A stretch of DNA of 64,000 nt, taken from NCBI RefSeq assembly GCF_020103725.1, contig NZ_JAHXBG010000036.1, forward strand, positions 44,138-108,137, given 5' to 3'. The stretch is from Hyalangium gracile (GTDB lineage Bacteria > Myxococcota > Myxococcia > Myxococcales > Myxococcaceae). This document shows, in pieces, positions 60,845 through 64,000 of the stretch. The notes below the pieces were generated by a model. It had not been told where the DNA came from. It saw nothing but the letters and a program-made list of their open reading frames with translations, and searched no databases. Each line of letters starts with the position of its first letter. Position 1 is the first letter of the stretch. Made by a program: the position numbers and the translations under genes.

Positions 60845-61936
60845 CGGAGCTTCGGCGAGGTGGGTGGCGAAGGAGCGGACTTCCTCGAAGACACGCTCCT
60901 CCAGGCCGGTGCCGGCCGCGACCACGGGAGTGAGGTCCACCATGCGGTGCGGCGGCTGGGGGTGTCCCCATCGCTCCATGTCGATACGGAGGAAGAGCCC
61001 CAGGGTGGGAGCGCCCACGGCCACCGAGAGGTGCATCGGGCCGGTGTTGTTGGTGACGGTGAGCCGAGCGGCACGCATGAGGGCCGCGAGCTCATCCAGG
61101 TTGGTGCGAGGGGCCATGCGTGCCCCTGGAGCGCCTTGCACGACGGTCTGAGCCAGGGCCTCCTCGCCGGGACCCCAGGTGACGATGGGCACCCTCCCGA
61201 CGGAGAGCAGCGCCCGTGCGGCCGCGGCAAAGGCCTCCGGAGGGATGCGGCGCCAGCCCAGGCGTCCACCCGGATTGATGACGGCACAAGGCCCGCTGGC
61301 CTCGCGCCGCAGATACTCGCGGAAGCCGTCAGTGATGTTCGGCTCGCGGAACGACAGGGTCTCGATGATGCCGCCCCGCGTCAGGGGAGTGAGCAGGTGG
61401 GCGCGCTGGGACGCCTCACGGCGGGTATCGGGACGAGCGGGAACCGACAGGGAGTGAAGGAGGTGGACAGGCCACACCCGAGGGCCAATGACCACCGCGT
61501 TGGGCCCGACGAGCCGGGAGATCAGGGCGGAGGTGACGGAAGGAGTATCCCAGTTGGCGCAATCCACCACCGTGTCATAGCCCTCGCGACGCAGGGCCCG
61601 GATGCCAGGCGCGAGCGGCCCCATCCACAGCCGCCGGCGGTCGAAGGCAAGGACGGCGTCCGCGTCGGGATGCCCGGCGAGAGCGCGAGCGACCTTGGAG
61701 TGCACGAGGACATGCACCTGGGGGACGGGACTGGGCAGGGCCTTCAAGGTCCGGAGCAGAGGGGTGGTGAGGAGCGCCTCGCCCACGCGGTTGTCGGGCC
61801 GGACGAGGAGGATCTTCCTGGGGGTGGGGAGCACCGCATCGGCGGGACGTCTGCGTCCGGGCCGCCAGAGGAGGAGGGAGGCCACGAGTGCCAGCAGGAG
61901 CTTGGCCCACAACTCGAGCCGCTTGTACCAGGGCAT
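60824..61936 (-). CDS. Glycosyltransferase family 9, heptosyltransferase-like
   Basis: The protein has 370 residues from ATG at 61936; the frame runs on upstream without coding character. An N-terminal hydrophobic stretch (AKLLLALVASLLLW) may anchor it. The GT-B fold has KILLVRPDNRVGEALLTTPL near 40-59, VINPGGRLGWRRIPPEAFAA, LDELAALMRAARLTVTNNTG followed by PMHLSVAVGAPTLGLF. It resembles WaaF/WaaC, which add heptose to LPS core, fitting the neighbouring hldA and hldC. The acceptor is not known. Confidence 0.88.
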   Translation of the reverse strand: MPWYKRLELWAKLLLALVASLLLWRPGRRRPADAVLPTPRKILLVRPDNRVGEALLTTPLLRTLKALPSPVPQVHVLVHSKVARALAGHPDADAVLAFDRRRLWMGPLAPGIRALRREGYDTVVDCANWDTPSVTSALISRLVGPNAVVIGPRVWPVHLLHSLSVPARPDTRREASQRAHLLTPLTRGGIIETLSFREPNITDGFREYLRREASGPCAVINPGGRLGWRRIPPEAFAAAARALLSVGRVPIVTWGPGEEALAQTVVQGAPGARMAPRTNLDELAALMRAARLTVTNNTGPMHLSVAVGAPTLGLFLRIDMERWGHPQPPHRMVDLTPVVAAGTGLEERVFEEVRSFATHLAEAPSVSQRT

Positions 61937-61976
61937 GGGGGGGCGCACCTTACCAGAGGGGAAGCGAGCAGGCGGC

Positions 61977-62005
61977 TTGACCTGATGACGAAAAGCCCCT
62001 ACCAA
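61977..62005 (+). promoter_or_regulatory. Promoter for yicC-gmk
   Basis: TTGACC (61977-61982), a 17-base spacer, TACCAA (62000-62005). Transcription would start about 7 bases on, at or next to the ATG at 62013, so the mRNA may be leaderless or use the ATG at 62025 with a very short leader. Confidence 0.45.
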
Positions 62006-62012
62006 CCGGGCA

Positions 62013-62891
62013 ATGCTCAAGAGCATGACGGGATTCGGAGCCGGACGTGCGCGCGTCGGAGACGAGGAGTTCTCCGTCGAACTGCGCTCGCTCAACCACA
62101 AGTTCTGCGAGGTGAAGGCTCGACTCCCCAGGGAGCTGTCCACGCTGGAGCCCGTTCTGACGAAGCAGGTGAAGGACCGGCTCGCCCGCGGCTCGGTGGA
62201 ACTGCACGTGAGGCGGCAGACGGCCACGGCGTCAGGGACGGTACCCATGGTGGACGTGGCCCTCGCCCGTGAGTACGCGCGAGCCTTTCGCGAGCTGGCG
62301 GAGGCGCTGGGCGCTCCCGCCGACATCTCCTGGGCGCAGGTCGCCACGCAGCCGGGGGTGGTGAAGCTCGAGGAGAAGGGAATCGATCTGGAGTCGGCCA
62401 CCCAGGCCGTCCATGGGGCGCTGGAGCAGGCGCTCACCGCCCTGGAGCAGATGCGCCAGGTGGAAGGCGAGGCCATCTGGGCGGATCTGGACGCTCGCCT
62501 GAAGCTCATCGAGGGGTGGAGCCGGGAGGTGGCGGCGCTCGCGCCCAAGGCCGTGGAGGACTACCGGCAGCGCCTCTCGGAGCGTGTGGCCGAGCTCGCC
62601 CGAGGCGTCGCGGTGGATCCGCAGCGGCTGGCGCAGGAGGTGGCCATGTTCGCGGAGCGCACGGACATCGCCGAGGAGGTGACGCGGCTGGCGAGCCACC
62701 TCGAGCAGTTCCGAGCCCTCATGGCGAGCAGCGAGCCTGCTGGCCGCCGAATGGATTTTCTCGTCCAGGAGATGCACCGCGAGGTGAACACGACGGGCTC
62801 CAAGAGCCAGCACGCGGAGAGCTCCGCGCGCGTGGTCTCGATGAAGGCCGAGGTCGAGCGCATCCGCGAACAGGTGCAGAACGTCGAATGA
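62013..62891 (+). CDS. yicC: YicC-family endoribonuclease-like protein
   Basis: The protein has 292 residues. Begins MLKSMTGFGAGRA (MTGFG is the family start, so ATG at 62025 is an alternative), then VELRSLNHKFCEVKARLP and KDRLARGSVELHV; the C-terminal DUF1732 part has DIAEEVTRLASHLEQF and GRRMDFLVQEMHREVNTTGSK. YicC proteins act in RNA turnover, and the gene is nearly always next to gmk. The next start overlaps the stop by three bases. Confidence 0.95.
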   Translation: MLKSMTGFGAGRARVGDEEFSVELRSLNHKFCEVKARLPRELSTLEPVLTKQVKDRLARGSVELHVRRQTATASGTVPMVDVALAREYARAFRELAEALGAPADISWAQVATQPGVVKLEEKGIDLESATQAVHGALEQALTALEQMRQVEGEAIWADLDARLKLIEGWSREVAALAPKAVEDYRQRLSERVAELARGVAVDPQRLAQEVAMFAERTDIAEEVTRLASHLEQFRALMASSEPAGRRMDFLVQEMHREVNTTGSKSQHAESSARVVSMKAEVERIREQVQNVE

Positions 62892-63529
62892 CCGAGCCCA
62901 CCCTCCATCCAGGTCTGCTGCTCGTCCTCTCCGCGCCATCGGGCGCGGGGAAGACGTCGTTGGCCCACCGGCTGCTCAAGGAGCTGCCGGGCACCATCTT
63001 CTCGGTGAGCATCACCACGCGAAGGCCGCGTGGGAAGGAGCAGGACGGCGTCGACTACCACTTCGTGGACGTCGCCACCTTCCAGCAGAAGATCGAGCGC
63101 GGCGAGTTCGTCGAGTGGGCCGAGGTCCACGGCCACTTCTATGGAAGTCCGCAGTCGGTGGTGGAAGAGGCCCGGGCCCGCCGAGGCGTGGCCGTCTTCG
63201 ACATCGACGTTCAGGGCGGGCAGGCAATCAAGCGCAAGCACCCTGACGCGGTGCTCGTGTTCGTGCTGCCTCCGTCCATGGAGGAGCTCGAGCGGCGCCT
63301 GCGTGATCGAAAGACGGACTCGGACGAGACGATCCGCCGGCGCATGCTGGCCGCCCGCTCGGAGATCGAGCGAGGGATCGCGTCCTACGACTACATCGTG
63401 GTGAACGATGATTTCGAGCGCGCCTTCCACGAGCTCCGCTCGGTGGTGGTGGCGGAGCGCTGCCGGAGGGGGAGGGTGGACCTCTCCATGATGAAGCTGG
63501 AGAAGCTCCCGGCGGATCCGGCCCGTTGA
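62888..63529 (+). CDS. gmk: Guanylate kinase
   Basis: The protein has 213 residues from ATG at 62888, overlapping yicC (ATGA); the longer frame upstream is inside yicC. P-loop LSAPSGAGKTSLAHRLL near 14-30, SVSITTRRPRGKEQDGVDY, FVEWAEVHGHFYGSP and VFDIDVQGGQAIK. It turns GMP or dGMP into the diphosphate. No rpoZ gene follows, unlike in many genomes; the next 470 bases are non-coding and end in promoters. Confidence 0.97.
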   Translation: MTEPTLHPGLLLVLSAPSGAGKTSLAHRLLKELPGTIFSVSITTRRPRGKEQDGVDYHFVDVATFQQKIERGEFVEWAEVHGHFYGSPQSVVEEARARRGVAVFDIDVQGGQAIKRKHPDAVLVFVLPPSMEELERRLRDRKTDSDETIRRRMLAARSEIERGIASYDYIVVNDDFERAFHELRSVVVAERCRRGRVDLSMMKLEKLPADPAR

Positions 63530-63829
63530 GAAGAGCGGGAAATAGGAGACTTGGGGTCCAGAGTTTCCCTACACACCAGGGGCTGGCAGCAACGGACTCC
63601 TGAGAACACGATGGCCTACTAGGTACTTGCGTTGATCGGGCAGTTGGTGGATAAGCCGAATACTTCGCGGGTTTGAGCGGTTCCTCCGATCAGACCTCGA
63701 AGAGCAGGACCCCGAGTTCGGGGGGAGGAAGTCGGCGGGCGGTGGCGTGGTGGATGGGTGATTCTGCTTCACGGGAAGCAGGGCCGGTGTCGGATCCTGA
63801 GCGGTAGAATGAAGCCGCGAAACAGGGTG
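63530..63829. other. Non-coding gap after gmk
   Basis: I see no gene here; open frames are short and lack codon bias. A sequence TAGAATGAAGCCGCG (63805-63819) resembles the -10/discriminator of the two promoters that follow but has no -35 at the right distance, so it may be a decayed or differently regulated third promoter. Confidence 0.4.
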
Positions 63830-63859
63830 TTGACACAGAACGCGGCAACGAAGTAGAAG
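63830..63859 (+). promoter_or_regulatory. Strong promoter P1, stable-RNA type
   Basis: Perfect -35 TTGACA (63830-63835), an 18-base spacer, -10 TAGAAG (63854-63859), then the discriminator CCGCGCCCC. A GC-rich discriminator is the mark of stringently controlled rRNA and tRNA promoters. It fires rightward. Confidence 0.7.
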
Positions 63860-63943
63860 CCGCGCCCCCTCGACAGGACAGCGAAGCGGAAGTGACGCTG
63901 TCCGGAAGAAATCGAGGCCCCAAAAAATTGAATAAGTCACCGG

Positions 63944-63973
63944 TTGACGGCGGCAGCGGCAAAGAGGTAGAAG
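63944..63973 (+). promoter_or_regulatory. Strong promoter P2, stable-RNA type, with A/T-rich upstream element
   Basis: TTGACG (63944-63949), an 18-base spacer, TAGAAG (63968-63973), then CCGCGCCCC, identical to P1 in the -10 and discriminator and 114 bases downstream of it. CAAAAAATTGAATAAG (63921-63936) just upstream looks like an UP element. No gene starts before the window ends; an rRNA operon or other highly expressed RNA gene probably follows. Confidence 0.7.
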
Positions 63974-64000
63974 CCGCGCCCCTCCGGACGAAAGAAGGGA

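Noticed and set aside
60824..62548. 574-residue version of the GT9 protein
   Set aside because: The first 200 residues are antisense to yicC; the ATG at 61936 precedes the hydrophobic anchor and GT-B fold.

Overview
The window is very GC-rich, with codon third positions almost always G or C, so long spurious antisense reading frames are common. Gene content points to a Myxococcota bacterium, probably a Cystobacterineae-type myxobacterium: DUF4388 proteins, choice-of-anchor A surface proteins, many lipoproteins and a delta-type lipid A/outer-membrane assembly cluster. No phage, insertion sequence, CRISPR array, tRNA or rRNA gene is visible. All assignments come from reading the sequence; no database search was run.

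Layout. 0-10.2 kb (all minus strand): an RluA-type pseudouridine synthase whose catalytic motif is altered, then two paralogous secreted proteins that share every domain but carry 12 versus 3 copies of a DUF5011-like Ig repeat. 10.4-14.4 kb: leuS, a small zinc-ribbon membrane protein and lptE on the plus strand, converging on rpsT (TTG start, clear promoter). 14.4-19.2 kb: a MazG-VOC fusion, a TPR/zinc-finger membrane protein and a DUF4388 protein. 19.2-26.4 kb: phoH, a 7TM-HD (PgpH-like) phosphodiesterase gene, a cupin-YbeY fusion, a DUF4105 protein and prfB with a programmed +1 frameshift. 26.5-32.6 kb: a 2034-residue subtilisin-like lipoprotein with 12 Ig-like repeats and three copies of a Cys-containing module. 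32.8-34.6 kb: an ECF sigma/anti-sigma pair and a lipoprotein.

34.8-63.5 kb is mainly envelope biogenesis. lysS is followed by lolC/E-like (with a large extra membrane domain), lolD, bamA, skp/ompH, lpxD, fabZ, lpxA, lpxI, an OmpA protein and a lipoprotein. A minus-strand block lpxB, polyprenyl-phosphate mannose synthase, marC and a GT39-like glycosyltransferase follows. Back on the plus strand come a pseudo-receiver/DUF4388/DnaJ/TPR protein, msbA, a membrane-anchored PHP phosphoesterase, kdtA-like, lpxK, hldA, hldC and trm112. A heptosyltransferase-like GT9 gene (minus), yicC and gmk complete the set. Together these make, glycosylate, flip and assemble lipid A/LPS and sort lipoproteins and beta-barrels; lpxC and a heptose-bisphosphate phosphatase are not in the window.

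The last 200 bases carry two tandem strong promoters, with matching 18-base spacers and GC-rich discriminators, firing rightward out of the window, probably into a stable-RNA operon. The most interesting unexplained items are the cupin-YbeY fusion, the periplasmic PHP enzyme coupled to msbA, the LolC/E N-terminal membrane extension, the pseudo-receiver/DnaJ protein beside lpxB and msbA, the tandem surface proteins with a novel N-terminal domain, and a three-strand switch-like leader before skp.
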